Source of the DNA: Halieaceae bacterium
Lineage (GTDB): Bacteria; Pseudomonadota; Gammaproteobacteria; Pseudomonadales; Halieaceae
Length of the DNA: 64,000 nucleotides
Direction: 5' to 3'
Assembly (NCBI GenBank): GCA_902631395.1
Contig: CACOYM010000002.1
Coordinates: forward strand, 62,001-126,000
A program made the translations under genes and the position numbers. Shown piece after piece: positions 50,042-59,777 of the stretch. The number at the start of each line of letters is the position of its first letter. Position 1 is the first letter of the stretch. A model generated the notes under the pieces. It was not told the origin of the DNA. It saw only the letters and a list, made by a program, of their open reading frames with translations, and ran no database searches.

Positions 50042-51100
50042 ATCAAAATCCTAATAACAGGCAACCTAGGCTACGTTGGCGCGCCAGTGATGACGAGGCT
50101 TAGTGATTCTCTTGAAGGATCAGAAATCGTTGGCTTCGACACAGGTTTTTTTGCTGCCTCATACTCCGGCGCGGGGGTATTGCCGGAAATAGTGTGCCAA
50201 AGCCAAATGTTCGGTGACATTCGCAATATTGATCTTGAATTTCTGGCGCAATTCGACGCTTTTGTGTTGCTAGCGGCCATTTCAAATGACCCTATGGGAG
50301 ACAGATTTTCTGATGTCACCTATCAGATAAACCTCGACGCCAATATGCGGATACTCACAGCAATTGCGAAAATGCGCAACAAACGAGTAGTTTTTGCGTC
50401 TAGTTGCAGCATGTACGGGGCTGCCGGTGCAGCTGCTAAAGTTGAGGAAGACGAGCTAAATCCGCTTACCGCTTATGCAAAATCGAAAGTTGGCGTTGAG
50501 AAATTCTTGGAGGCTCTGTCGTCAGGTGACAACTTGTATACATCCCTTCGGTTTTCTACCGCGTGCGGTGTCAGCGACAGAGTACGGCTGGATCTTGTAC
50601 TAAATGACTTTGTAACCAGTGCCCTCCAAACCGGAATAATAGAAATTCTCAGTGACGGGCAAGCATGGCGTCCTCTCATATCGGTTTCAGACATGGCTAG
50701 TGCGATTGAGTGGGGGCTCACCCGCTCAGTAGCCAATGGAGGAAGATACATCGCTATCAATGTAGGGTCAGACGACTGGAATTACCAAATTCACGACCTA
50801 GCCGCCCATGTTGCAACTGAAATTCCAAGTACCAAAATATCAGTAAACGATAGTAATCCCGCTGACCAAAGATCATACAGGGTGAACTTTGCAAAGTTCA
50901 GGGAACTAGCCCCTAACCACCAGCCACAAAGCGCGCTACCCGGAGTCATAAATAACCTAGCTGATTGTGTCGAAGGGATCTTGGCCAATATGAATGGAAC
51001 TTTCAGAGAATCCGAATTCATCAGACTGAAAGCCCTAGAGAGACTTTTATTTAAGGGCCAGCTGGATGAACAGCTTAGTTGGCAGAAAAATCTCCACTAA
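50042..51100 (+). CDS. NAD-dependent epimerase/dehydratase (extended SDR), apparent AUC start
   Basis: Frame reads (I)KILITGNLGYVGAPVMTRL from 50042; SSCSMYG and YAKSK. The provided ORF begins at GTG 50087 and lacks the Rossmann motif. Confidence 0.7.
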   Translation: MKILITGNLGYVGAPVMTRLSDSLEGSEIVGFDTGFFAASYSGAGVLPEIVCQSQMFGDIRNIDLEFLAQFDAFVLLAAISNDPMGDRFSDVTYQINLDANMRILTAIAKMRNKRVVFASSCSMYGAAGAAAKVEEDELNPLTAYAKSKVGVEKFLEALSSGDNLYTSLRFSTACGVSDRVRLDLVLNDFVTSALQTGIIEILSDGQAWRPLISVSDMASAIEWGLTRSVANGGRYIAINVGSDDWNYQIHDLAAHVATEIPSTKISVNDSNPADQRSYRVNFAKFRELAPNHQPQSALPGVINNLADCVEGILANMNGTFRESEFIRLKALERLLFKGQLDEQLSWQKNLH

Positions 51101-51134
51101 TTTGCAGTTTGATCGCCAAAGGTCGACTTTAATT

Positions 51135-51677
51135 ATGAAATTCATGCCGCAACTAAAAAGTTCAAACGCTGCCGAATTCCTGTGCCCGCCGTTCCAAGAT
51201 GACAGGGGCGCTTTTATTAATCTAATCTGTTTGAAGCGAGAGGCGTTCAATCAGTACTGGGGCGACCGGCAGATTAGGCAGGTAAACCTGAGCACCAATA
51301 GTAAGAAAGGCACACTTCGCGGATTACATTTTCAGAGAGGGCAGTCCAGCGAGGCCAAAATTGTTAGATGTTTAAGGGGAAGGGTTTTCGACGTCATTAT
51401 TGATCTTCGCGCAGAATCTGCGGGGTATCTGAAAGTAAAACACTTCGTTCTTGATGCAACAGAGGGTAATTCGGTGTTCGTGCCCGAGGGGCATGCCCAT
51501 GGGTTCCAAACATTGGAGGCTGACAGCGAGGTGCTTTACATACATTCCAAGGATCGAAACATTGAAGCAGAGACAGGTCTGCGATGGAACGACCCCGAGC
51601 TCGCGATCACATGGCCGTTGGAGCCAACAGTAATGAGCGAGCGTGATTCAAAATTACCGTATCTAAACAGCTTGTGA
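51135..51677 (+). CDS. dTDP-4-dehydrorhamnose 3,5-epimerase-like (RmlC family)
   Basis: VNLSTNSKKGTLRGLHFQRG...KIVRCLRGRVFDVIIDLR...FVPEGHAHGFQTLEADSEVLYIHS. ORF extends to 51066. Confidence 0.88.
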   Translation: MKFMPQLKSSNAAEFLCPPFQDDRGAFINLICLKREAFNQYWGDRQIRQVNLSTNSKKGTLRGLHFQRGQSSEAKIVRCLRGRVFDVIIDLRAESAGYLKVKHFVLDATEGNSVFVPEGHAHGFQTLEADSEVLYIHSKDRNIEAETGLRWNDPELAITWPLEPTVMSERDSKLPYLNSL

Positions 51678-52873
51678 CGCACGCCTGCAGACACTGCCAA
51701 GAACCGTTATTGACGGAAGTGTTAAACTTAGGTCATCAACCACCCAGCAACTCATACCTTACGTTCCACGAGCTTGACCAGCCAGAGGTCTGCTACCCTC
51801 TCCGACTCTATGTGTGCACAAGCTGTTGGCTAGTTCAATTGCCCGTTCATGTGCCGCCTGAGCTACTTTTCACTGAGGATTATTCTTATCTTTCTCGAAC
51901 ATCCGTAAGTTGGTGCAACCACGCCAGAAAGTTCTCTGATGATGCCTGCGAGCGTTTAAGCTTGGACTCAAGCAGTAGGGTACTGGAGATCGCCTCGAAC
52001 GACGGCTATCTTCTGCAATATTTCAATGAGAAAGGTATTCCAAATCTTGGCATTGAGCCGACTAAAATAGCCGCAAAAGCCGCCGAATCAATTGGCGTAA
52101 GAACACTAAGGTGTTTTTTTGGGTCAAAGACAGCTGAGCGTCTCGAGCCGGCAGACTTGGTAGTTGCAAATAATGTTCTGGCACACGTCCCTGACATCAA
52201 CGATTTTATCGAGGGGTTGTCGAGAGTACTTAAGCCTAACGGATCGATATCATTGGAGTTTCAGTATCTTCTCACTCTGATTGAAGGCAACCAGTTCGAT
52301 ACCATCTACCATGAGCACTTTAGCTACCTCAGTCTTTCAGTCGTGAATAGAATTGTCGGCAAATACGGACTGGCCGTAACAGACGTTGAAAAACTTTGCA
52401 CACAAGGCGGTAGTCTTCGTGTCTGGCTGCAACACGAGAGTCAAGTCATGCCCTCAAACGCAGTGTTTCAGATGCTTCAAGATGAGGAGGACTTTGGGCT
52501 TGAGACCTTGAAAGTATTCGCCAACTTTCAAGAACGCGCATCGTCAGCGGCCCTGGGTTTAACTGAATTCCTGGTCAATCAAGCTAGAACCGGGAGACAA
52601 GTCATTGGCTATGGCGCAGCCGCAAAGGGAAATACGCTGCTTAATTATGCGGGTATAACAAGGGATATGCTTCCCGCGGTTTGCGATAAGGCTCCCAGTA
52701 AGCAAGGAAAGTATTTGCCGGGAACCCATATTCCAATTATCTCGGTATCAGAATTTGAAAAAATCAATCCTGAAATGGTGCTGCTTCTGCCATGGAATTT
52801 ACTGAGTGAGATTTCGAGCGAGTGGCCAGACAAAAAGTTCGCTACCGCTATCCCGTCATTGCAAGTCAGATAA
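51674..52873 (+). CDS. Sugar C-methyltransferase-type SAM-dependent methyltransferase
   Basis: N-terminal zinc-ribbon-like CRHCQEPLLTEVLNLGHQPPSNSYL, EIASNDGYLLQYF, NNVLAHVPDINDFIEGLSRVLKPNG, C-terminal GYGAAAKGNTLLNYAGI. Confidence 0.87.
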   Translation: MTHACRHCQEPLLTEVLNLGHQPPSNSYLTFHELDQPEVCYPLRLYVCTSCWLVQLPVHVPPELLFTEDYSYLSRTSVSWCNHARKFSDDACERLSLDSSSRVLEIASNDGYLLQYFNEKGIPNLGIEPTKIAAKAAESIGVRTLRCFFGSKTAERLEPADLVVANNVLAHVPDINDFIEGLSRVLKPNGSISLEFQYLLTLIEGNQFDTIYHEHFSYLSLSVVNRIVGKYGLAVTDVEKLCTQGGSLRVWLQHESQVMPSNAVFQMLQDEEDFGLETLKVFANFQERASSAALGLTEFLVNQARTGRQVIGYGAAAKGNTLLNYAGITRDMLPAVCDKAPSKQGKYLPGTHIPIISVSEFEKINPEMVLLLPWNLLSEISSEWPDKKFATAIPSLQVR

Positions 52874-54007
52874 TTGGATCAGATGGTGACGAACAGAATT
52901 CCCTATACCAAACCGTCTATCACCGAGCTGGAGGTGGAGTTTGCAACAGATGCAGCGCGAAATGGCTGGGGGGAGAATTGTTACGACTATATCATTCGAT
53001 TTGAGGAGGAATTTAAAAAGCACTTAGGCGTTAAGCATGCTATCGCCACAAGTAGTTGCACCGGCGCATTGCACATGGGACTACATGCGTTAGGGATAAA
53101 AAACGGAGATGAAGTAATCCTCTCAGACATTAATTGGATAGCTACCGTTGCGCCAGTTATTCATCTAGGTGCCACGCCAGTGCTCGTAGATATCGAACCC
53201 GACTCTTGGTGTCTTGACCCAGCCCAAGTAGAGGCCGCGATATCCCCTAGAACCAAAGCCATAATAGCGGTCCACTTGTACGGTAATCTTTGTGACATGA
53301 GTGCACTGAGAAGCCTGGGAGAAAAGCACGGCATCCCAATAATCGAGGATGCAGCAGAGGCCATTGGATCTTGCTACTTTGATAGGCGCGCCGGATCAAT
53401 GGGTCGATTCGGAGCATTCTCTTTTCATGGAACTAAGACAATCACGACCGGTGAGGGCGGTATGTTTGTCACCAATGACTCTGATCTGTATGAATATGTA
53501 ATGACCCTCTCCAATCACGGAAGACACCGTGATCAGCACAAACAATTTTGGCCGGATACAATCGGATTCAAATATAAAATGAGCAATATCCAAGCAGCTG
53601 TGGGCTGTGCTCAGCTGAAAAGAATTGAAGAGTTAATGCAACAGAAAAGAAAAATTTTCATGACTTATAAGGCAGCGTTGGGAAGCCTACCACTCACCAT
53701 GAACATTGAAAAAGACGGTTGTGTCAATGGCTACTGGATGCCGACCATAGTCCCTGATAACAATCTACCGTTTCGACGCGATATTCTGCTGGAAGAGCTT
53801 AAAGAAGCTGAAGTAGACGCAAGGGTATTTTTTTGGCCGCTCAGTATGATTGTTGAAAACGCCAAATTTGATCCTTCTAAATTAAAAACTGCAAATTCAA
53901 TTCATTCTAGAGGGATTAATCTTCCTTCTGGCCTCGATATAACTGAGGAGCAAATTCACGTCATCACAGACGTTATCTCGCGCCACATAAGACGTCTAAT
54001 AAACTAG
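52874..54007 (+). CDS. DegT/DnrJ/EryC1/StrS sugar aminotransferase
   Basis: ATSSCTGALHMGLHALGIKNGDEVILSD, IIEDAAEAIGSCY, SFHGTKTITTGEGGMF, IGFKYKMSNIQAAVGCAQL. Confidence 0.92.
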   Translation: MDQMVTNRIPYTKPSITELEVEFATDAARNGWGENCYDYIIRFEEEFKKHLGVKHAIATSSCTGALHMGLHALGIKNGDEVILSDINWIATVAPVIHLGATPVLVDIEPDSWCLDPAQVEAAISPRTKAIIAVHLYGNLCDMSALRSLGEKHGIPIIEDAAEAIGSCYFDRRAGSMGRFGAFSFHGTKTITTGEGGMFVTNDSDLYEYVMTLSNHGRHRDQHKQFWPDTIGFKYKMSNIQAAVGCAQLKRIEELMQQKRKIFMTYKAALGSLPLTMNIEKDGCVNGYWMPTIVPDNNLPFRRDILLEELKEAEVDARVFFWPLSMIVENAKFDPSKLKTANSIHSRGINLPSGLDITEEQIHVITDVISRHIRRLIN

Positions 54008-54057
54008 GTGTAATGCCTGACGAAAACCTTCCCGCCGCGGCGATGGAGATTTACCAG

Positions 54058-54960
54058 TTAACGCGCCTTTTTAAAGCTCACAGCGGTATCCACCTTGCAA
54101 ATCACATCTGTGCTTTGGACATCGTTTAAATATGTCATTTGGTGCTCAAACCACTGGTGATCTAGTAGGTAGTGGTATTCCGGCCCCAGCCCATCGTAAA
54201 GAATATGACGGGTGTATTGCTTCGTATTCTTCAGACTAAAACTGATATCGTTTGCAAACATATTGAGATAATGCCGTGATGTTAATTGCAGACCATGCGC
54301 TGTATCAGCAAGAACGTTAGCCACGTCAAGCATCTCTTCCTCATCTAGGTGAGAGAAGTAATGCGCTAGTAGCGACCGTTTAAGATAGTTCTTGTCTCTA
54401 GCGTAAACCCAGATCGCAAGAGTGCCTCCAGGCGCCACCACTCTCCAGAGGTCACGGAGTGTCTCTGCAGGGTCTGCTGTGTGATGTAGTACCCCCCAGC
54501 AGAAAACGAAGTCGATGCTTCCATCTAACAACGGTATTCCGTCACCACTCGCTCTAATCGGCACGAAGCTCGGAGTGGTTATAAGCCGCGCTGCTTCGGT
54601 AACAGCATCAGACAAATCCACACCAAACACTAGGTCAGCGGATCCAAGGCAAATTTCTGATAACCGGCCCAGACCGCACCCCACATCAAGGCAAGTCTTA
54701 CCGCGCAACTTAATCGGATGCACGCCAAGTCGCATAAACTGGTCCAAGTGTTTGAACCGGTCATGCCTATAATCATCATATAGTTGCGTCCACTGTAAGC
54801 CGAAGTCTTCAGCATAATTTGCGGCGTCGACTCGGGTATCAGACAAATAGTAAAAGTCCCTTCTCAAGTTCTTGTCCGCTGGCCTACAAACAGGCTTCTG
54901 ACAATCAGCCCAGTCTATCGCACGGACTCGATTTTCCATGATGAAATCGGCAAGATTCAA
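54058..54960 (-). CDS. Class I SAM-dependent methyltransferase
   Basis: GKTCLDVGCGLGRLSEICLGSADLVFGVDLSD, IDFVFCWGVLHHTADPAETLRDLWRVVAPGGTLAIWVYA. Confidence 0.87.
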   Translation of the reverse strand: MNLADFIMENRVRAIDWADCQKPVCRPADKNLRRDFYYLSDTRVDAANYAEDFGLQWTQLYDDYRHDRFKHLDQFMRLGVHPIKLRGKTCLDVGCGLGRLSEICLGSADLVFGVDLSDAVTEAARLITTPSFVPIRASGDGIPLLDGSIDFVFCWGVLHHTADPAETLRDLWRVVAPGGTLAIWVYARDKNYLKRSLLAHYFSHLDEEEMLDVANVLADTAHGLQLTSRHYLNMFANDISFSLKNTKQYTRHILYDGLGPEYHYLLDHQWFEHQMTYLNDVQSTDVICKVDTAVSFKKAR

Positions 54961-55796
54961 TGGTCTTCTATTCCGAGTGAGCCGTCGGGCATGGTGAACA
55001 AGTCCGAGATCAAAGTGACCGGTTCTTTGATTTCTCTCCGCGCCCGAGGGGATGTTATGAAATTGGCCAGTCTTTGGTGAGTGATGTCGCGAACTTGCTC
55101 AGCTCGCTCATCGAAATAAGTGTGTGCTTGCACCGTAAAGCCTGAAGCCGAGCTTACTAACTTTGACGCAACTACGGATCCCTCATATTGCAATGCAGAG
55201 AGATCTGAAAACTCCGGTTTTTCACCTGATGAAACCGGTAAATTCTGTGAGTGAGAACCGACCTTTTCCGCCGATACTGTTACGGTACCGACGCCCTCAA
55301 AATAGTGAGAAAAACTCGCTTTTCTTGGGTCAGAATACTTTGAGCAAGTGACGCGGTCGTCGATCGGAAACTTAACGGACAGCTTCTGTGACCCTAAACT
55401 GAGATGAAGATTAGGCGAAGAAAACTCCGCTTGAACGGCTGGGAAATACGCCGACACGTAACACTCTAAATGCGCACCGGGATCAAATTCACCCAGCAAA
55501 TAGAAAGGCCAGACGGGGAGCGGCAAGGCTGCAACCGCTGAAAAACAATACTTTATGGGAGTCGATCTGAGCTGCTGAGCCTCGGCCAGCCTGTACCACT
55601 GGAGGGCGTTACCCGCCTCTTTGTTGGGGATGGCAGCCAGAACAAAACTGCGGGCTTCGTCGGGTAGATTATTGACTTCTGCCTCGGTTAACTCTGTGAA
55701 CTCTAACAAGTACCGCAAACTACGGCATAGTTTTCCCTCATGAATAGAGGAAATCATCTGTGCGGTCAGGATGTGCTGTAGAGACTGGAGATTCAC
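54957..55796 (-). CDS. Hypothetical protein in flagellin-glycosylation island
   Basis: 279 aa ORF overlapping the downstream methyltransferase by 4 nt; no family recognised. Confidence 0.55.
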   Translation of the reverse strand: MNLQSLQHILTAQMISSIHEGKLCRSLRYLLEFTELTEAEVNNLPDEARSFVLAAIPNKEAGNALQWYRLAEAQQLRSTPIKYCFSAVAALPLPVWPFYLLGEFDPGAHLECYVSAYFPAVQAEFSSPNLHLSLGSQKLSVKFPIDDRVTCSKYSDPRKASFSHYFEGVGTVTVSAEKVGSHSQNLPVSSGEKPEFSDLSALQYEGSVVASKLVSSASGFTVQAHTYFDERAEQVRDITHQRLANFITSPRARREIKEPVTLISDLFTMPDGSLGIEDH

Positions 55797-55817
55797 TGCC
55801 GAGACATCTCAATTTGC

Positions 55818-56519
55818 TCACATCATTCGGATAGGCAGGCATTGTTGCCTGGACAGCTGCAGAACCTCGGGCGGCACAAGAAGAGCAAGTGGTGGTGATT
55901 CCTGACTACCATCCGGGGCTTTTCCATTTGGCCGGATGAGGATTAAATCCGGATAGATGTCCCGCAGTTTGATTCCGTTGATGATCCCTTTTTCTAAGCC
56001 TTCAAAATCGTCCAACACAAACACTGTTTTGTTATGCGTCATAGACGGAAGCAAATTCAGGTCTGCATCCTGTAATCGCCCGTCTAAAAAAAATAAATCG
56101 GCTTGCACACCTCTAGATACCAGAAGCTCAAACATCTGCGTTGATGTGGTCTTGCCGAAGTACTCGATTTCTCCTGCGGAGGCTAAATGTCCGGGATCCC
56201 ATGCATCAAAGGTTGCATCACAAGTGTACAGTTTTTCAATTGCCGGTCTGGCGCCCATGAAGAGGGCCGCAGTAGATCTCCCAATATACGTACCAACTTC
56301 TATGGCCACTTTCGGAGAGAAATAACGTCCGAGTAACCACAATAATTTGGTGGCTTCGAGCGACATAGAGCCCGTCTCACCAGGAAAATCTCTGGCAAGC
56401 ACACTAGAAATACTCAGAATGCTCTCTGCATCGGATGTGGCTTCTTTAGCACACGCCGCACGCTGCAGCTGCGGCCAAAATGCACCAGTGATCATTGACT
56501 CCGACAAATATAATTGCAT
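55818..56519 (-). CDS. SAM-dependent methyltransferase-like (Methyltransf_24-type)
   Basis: SLEATKLLWLLGRYFSPKVAIEVGTYIGRSTAALFMG...VQADLFFLDGRLQDADLNLL. Confidence 0.68.
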   Translation of the reverse strand: MQLYLSESMITGAFWPQLQRAACAKEATSDAESILSISSVLARDFPGETGSMSLEATKLLWLLGRYFSPKVAIEVGTYIGRSTAALFMGARPAIEKLYTCDATFDAWDPGHLASAGEIEYFGKTTSTQMFELLVSRGVQADLFFLDGRLQDADLNLLPSMTHNKTVFVLDDFEGLEKGIINGIKLRDIYPDLILIRPNGKAPDGSQESPPLALLVPPEVLQLSRQQCLPIRMM

Positions 56520-56572
56520 CGCTGGCCACCCAAGGCTATTGATCGATTCTCAAAAAAGCGCCGATGAAGTCA

Positions 56573-57352
56573 TCACCCCGCCAGAAGATTGCTAACTAGC
56601 TGATGGTGAGAATCGTTGACTTTTTGTTCGTTGTTATTCCAAACGTATTTTGGGAAATGATGCCCATTGATTTGCACAGAATGCACCGACGGCCCCATGA
56701 TCTCCCCCCAGGTTTTTGTCACGCCAATCGCGCGCTTGGCGCAGTTTGTCCAGATTTGTCCGAACTCAGACGTTGAGGTCTCGGGAAACGCGGGCACCCC
56801 CATGGTGAAATGCAGGTTACCGCTCATACCCTGACAATCCTGATAACCAACGAGCTGGTTCCATTTACTATCCATCTCGCCAATATCTGCCTCATCCAAC
56901 CAGCAAAGACCGTGCATATTCTCTTCCGTGTTCTCAATGAATTCAGGTGTCAGCGTTCTATTTTTCGGGTGTGCGTTGTTGAACAACATCACGGAAGATT
57001 GCTCAAACTGTGCGATGGAGCGCACAACACTGATTGCATGCTCATCGTTGAAGTACCGAGTCATCTCGCAGATGTCCGATACCAGAAACATGTCAGCATC
57101 GAGGAAAAGAGCATGGCCCTGATAATTGCATAGCCACGGCACCAAAAACCGCGAAAACGTGAATGGCGTCAGGCCTCGGCGCTTGATGGGGAGCGTATTT
57201 AAAATCAACGGGGTGACGCTGACGGGCTGCGAGGCAGTCTCAAGAATAGATTGCTGCAAGGCGGTGTAAGACACCGCTTGGCGCTCGTCGTAGCCGATAA
57301 ACACTCTGAACACATTTTCTGACTGACTCATTACTGCTCTCCCGCGCGTCAT
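56573..57352 (-). CDS. Putative glycosyltransferase (DxD, GT8-like)
   Basis: FRVFIGYDERQAVSYTALQQSILE...TPFTFSRFLVPWLCNYQGHALFLDADMFLVSDI. Confidence 0.75.
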   Translation of the reverse strand: MTRGRAVMSQSENVFRVFIGYDERQAVSYTALQQSILETASQPVSVTPLILNTLPIKRRGLTPFTFSRFLVPWLCNYQGHALFLDADMFLVSDICEMTRYFNDEHAISVVRSIAQFEQSSVMLFNNAHPKNRTLTPEFIENTEENMHGLCWLDEADIGEMDSKWNQLVGYQDCQGMSGNLHFTMGVPAFPETSTSEFGQIWTNCAKRAIGVTKTWGEIMGPSVHSVQINGHHFPKYVWNNNEQKVNDSHHQLVSNLLAG

Positions 57353-57389
57353 CGCGCTCTCACGAAGTCAACTGCTCTGCATCGACCCA

Positions 57390-58859
57390 TTAATCCTTGC
57401 CAAAATTACCCATGTTCTCCCATGTAGTCGCCATCGACTCACGCGTGCTGTTGAGCGTGTTCACGAGGCTTTCCATGACCGTGAATTGCTGGAGATAACG
57501 CTGGTATACCGCCTCCATGCGTGTCTCCAGCGTCTGCAGATCGGCTTCGTAGCGTTTGATCGCTGTTTGCGCAGAGGCTGTCCGCGTCACGAAAATGCCG
57601 CTGATTGAATCGGTGAGAGTCTCTAGCTTAATCACGGCGTCAGTAGCCAGACCTTGAGACTGACCGTCGTAACGCGACTGATTGTTGTTACCTGCCGATA
57701 GCATGGTTGATATATCATCAAAATTAGAGGCGGCTACGGTGTCATAGGTCGATTCTGTGAAGATTAGTTTGCCCTCCCGGTCCACCGAGACTCCGATGTC
57801 ACGCATGGCCTTGATATTGCCGCTGGGTGTCGAAGAATCCTGAGTTACTGCCTGATAAATCGTGTCGCGCACAGTGCGAATCGTAGCTAGATCGCCAGCT
57901 AATGCCCCGCCGACTTCCTCTTCCTCAGAATCTACGTTCGATAACTCATCGAGCGCGAACTTCACATCGTTGTATAGTGTGACGAGATCCTGCAGTTTTG
58001 TTTTTAACGTGGTTTGATCGCTGACAACATTTACACTAGTGGTGGCTCCGCCACTGTGAGTAGCGTTGAGGGACAACGTAACGCCCGGAATCACGTCATT
58101 AAGATTGTTGCTAGTACGAGTAATCGAAACGCCATTATAAGTAAGCGCTGCATCAGCAGGGTTTTGCAATGACTTGAGGCCGGAGTTATCTGTGGTGTTT
58201 CCGTTGGTGGTATCGTGGAAACCTAGGTCACTGTCTCCTAGAGTGGAGCTTATCGTGAAACTGTTCGCTGCGCCGGTCGCGCCGTCCAACATAATACGAT
58301 AATTGGATCCACTAGAGTCCTCCGCCAACAATGTTGCGTTGACGCCCGCATTAGCCGCATTTATTGCGTTGACGATACCTTGGGGCGTGTCATTACCCGC
58401 CTCTATACTGACATTAGTGGCAGTTCCTGTTCCTGGCGTTACAGTTAACGTGAACGCGTTACCGCTATTGACCGATTGAGTGGTTGAAGTGTACTGATTC
58501 GACTTATTCCTTTGTGCGGCCGCCAAGGCGGTCACACCGATATCAGATATACCACTCAAGGCTGATCCGTCAGTAGCAGTGACCGATACCTTGGTGATAT
58601 CTGAGCTGGTGGCAGTAGGGGTCGCCAACTCGGAGGCATCATTCAGTGAGTTGAACTGGTCGATCAGCAACTGCACGTTGAACTTCAAAACCGCCAAACC
58701 TGAGATCTTGGCTTCGCTCGCTTCAATGCTTGCGTTTAGCTTAGACTCTCGCGGCGCCTTCTCGACGTCAGTCAGGTCACGTGCAAGCTTTATGATATCG
58801 ATACCTGAACCTTTCCCCATCCCAAGCAGGACAGTAGAGGCTACGTTTTCAGTTGACAT
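57390..58859 (-). CDS. fliD: Flagellar hook-associated protein 2 (filament cap)
   Basis: GSGIDIIKLARDLTDVEKAPRE...LQDLVTLYNDVKFALDEL; C-terminal TQFTVMESLVNTLNSTRESM-type end. Confidence 0.92.
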   Translation of the reverse strand: MSTENVASTVLLGMGKGSGIDIIKLARDLTDVEKAPRESKLNASIEASEAKISGLAVLKFNVQLLIDQFNSLNDASELATPTATSSDITKVSVTATDGSALSGISDIGVTALAAAQRNKSNQYTSTTQSVNSGNAFTLTVTPGTGTATNVSIEAGNDTPQGIVNAINAANAGVNATLLAEDSSGSNYRIMLDGATGAANSFTISSTLGDSDLGFHDTTNGNTTDNSGLKSLQNPADAALTYNGVSITRTSNNLNDVIPGVTLSLNATHSGGATTSVNVVSDQTTLKTKLQDLVTLYNDVKFALDELSNVDSEEEEVGGALAGDLATIRTVRDTIYQAVTQDSSTPSGNIKAMRDIGVSVDREGKLIFTESTYDTVAASNFDDISTMLSAGNNNQSRYDGQSQGLATDAVIKLETLTDSISGIFVTRTASAQTAIKRYEADLQTLETRMEAVYQRYLQQFTVMESLVNTLNSTRESMATTWENMGNFGKD

Positions 58860-58885
58860 TGCTCAGCTCCTCCAAATCTCTTCAA

Positions 58886-59770
58886 CTATCGAATGAAGTT
58901 AAAAAGCGAGAGCTGTGCGACTTTAGCGAAGCTAGCTTGCAATGCTTGGAGGGCGACCGATTCTTTCGTGAGCTCGGTAACGGCCTCTGAATAGTCGAGA
59001 TCATCCTCACGAATCAAGAGCTCGTCGATCCGAAGCTTGGTCTCATCAATTACGTTTCTCTGGGACTCTATTGCGGCCATGCGGCCCGCCATAGCTCCAT
59101 AGGAGTTGATGAGCCGATCATTAATATCGTTCACCTTACCTAAACTCGTTCGAACGCCATCACCATCATTGGACCTAAGCTCAGCCACCAAGTCATCCAA
59201 GGCAGTAAAATCGGCGGCGGAAAAAAGGTCCGGGCCGAGCGTGTTGATAGCAATACTGCGCACATCAGACACATTGATCTCAAGCCGACCATAGTCGCCG
59301 TTATAAGACACCGCTCCGTTTGCATCTTCTATAAACGCTGGGGAACCCGTTTTATTTCCCGAAAAAATATAGCTTCCGCCTAGGTCCTGTGTATTCGATA
59401 AATTCAGGAGTTCATCCCGGAGTGCTTTAATCTCGGTGGCGATCACATCACGGTCCGACACACCGAGTGTGTCACTGCTACTTTGGACTGTAAGCTGGGT
59501 AACCCGCTGCATAATTGAAGTCATTGACTCAAGCACAGCGCTCTCTGCGGTTAAACGCGTTTCCGCAGCATCCACATTTTTGCTGTAAACGTTCTGACGC
59601 TCTTTGGCGTTAGCCAATTCGGAAATAAGGTTCGCTTTACCTGGGTCCTCACTGGGATGCAGCATCTGTTTGCCGCTGCCGAGCTTCGCCTGAATCTCCG
59701 CGACCTTGCCCTGAGTGGTCTGCATTTGCTCGGCGTTAACAAGATAAAACTGATTGGTAGATACTCTCAT
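58886..59770 (-). CDS. flgL: Flagellar hook-associated protein 3
   Basis: MRVSTNQFYLVNAEQMQTTQGKVAEIQAKLGSGKQMLHPSEDP; LGGSYIFSGNKTGSPAF. Confidence 0.92.
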   Translation of the reverse strand: MRVSTNQFYLVNAEQMQTTQGKVAEIQAKLGSGKQMLHPSEDPGKANLISELANAKERQNVYSKNVDAAETRLTAESAVLESMTSIMQRVTQLTVQSSSDTLGVSDRDVIATEIKALRDELLNLSNTQDLGGSYIFSGNKTGSPAFIEDANGAVSYNGDYGRLEINVSDVRSIAINTLGPDLFSAADFTALDDLVAELRSNDGDGVRTSLGKVNDINDRLINSYGAMAGRMAAIESQRNVIDETKLRIDELLIREDDLDYSEAVTELTKESVALQALQASFAKVAQLSLFNFIR

Positions 59771-59777
59771 AGCTCAA

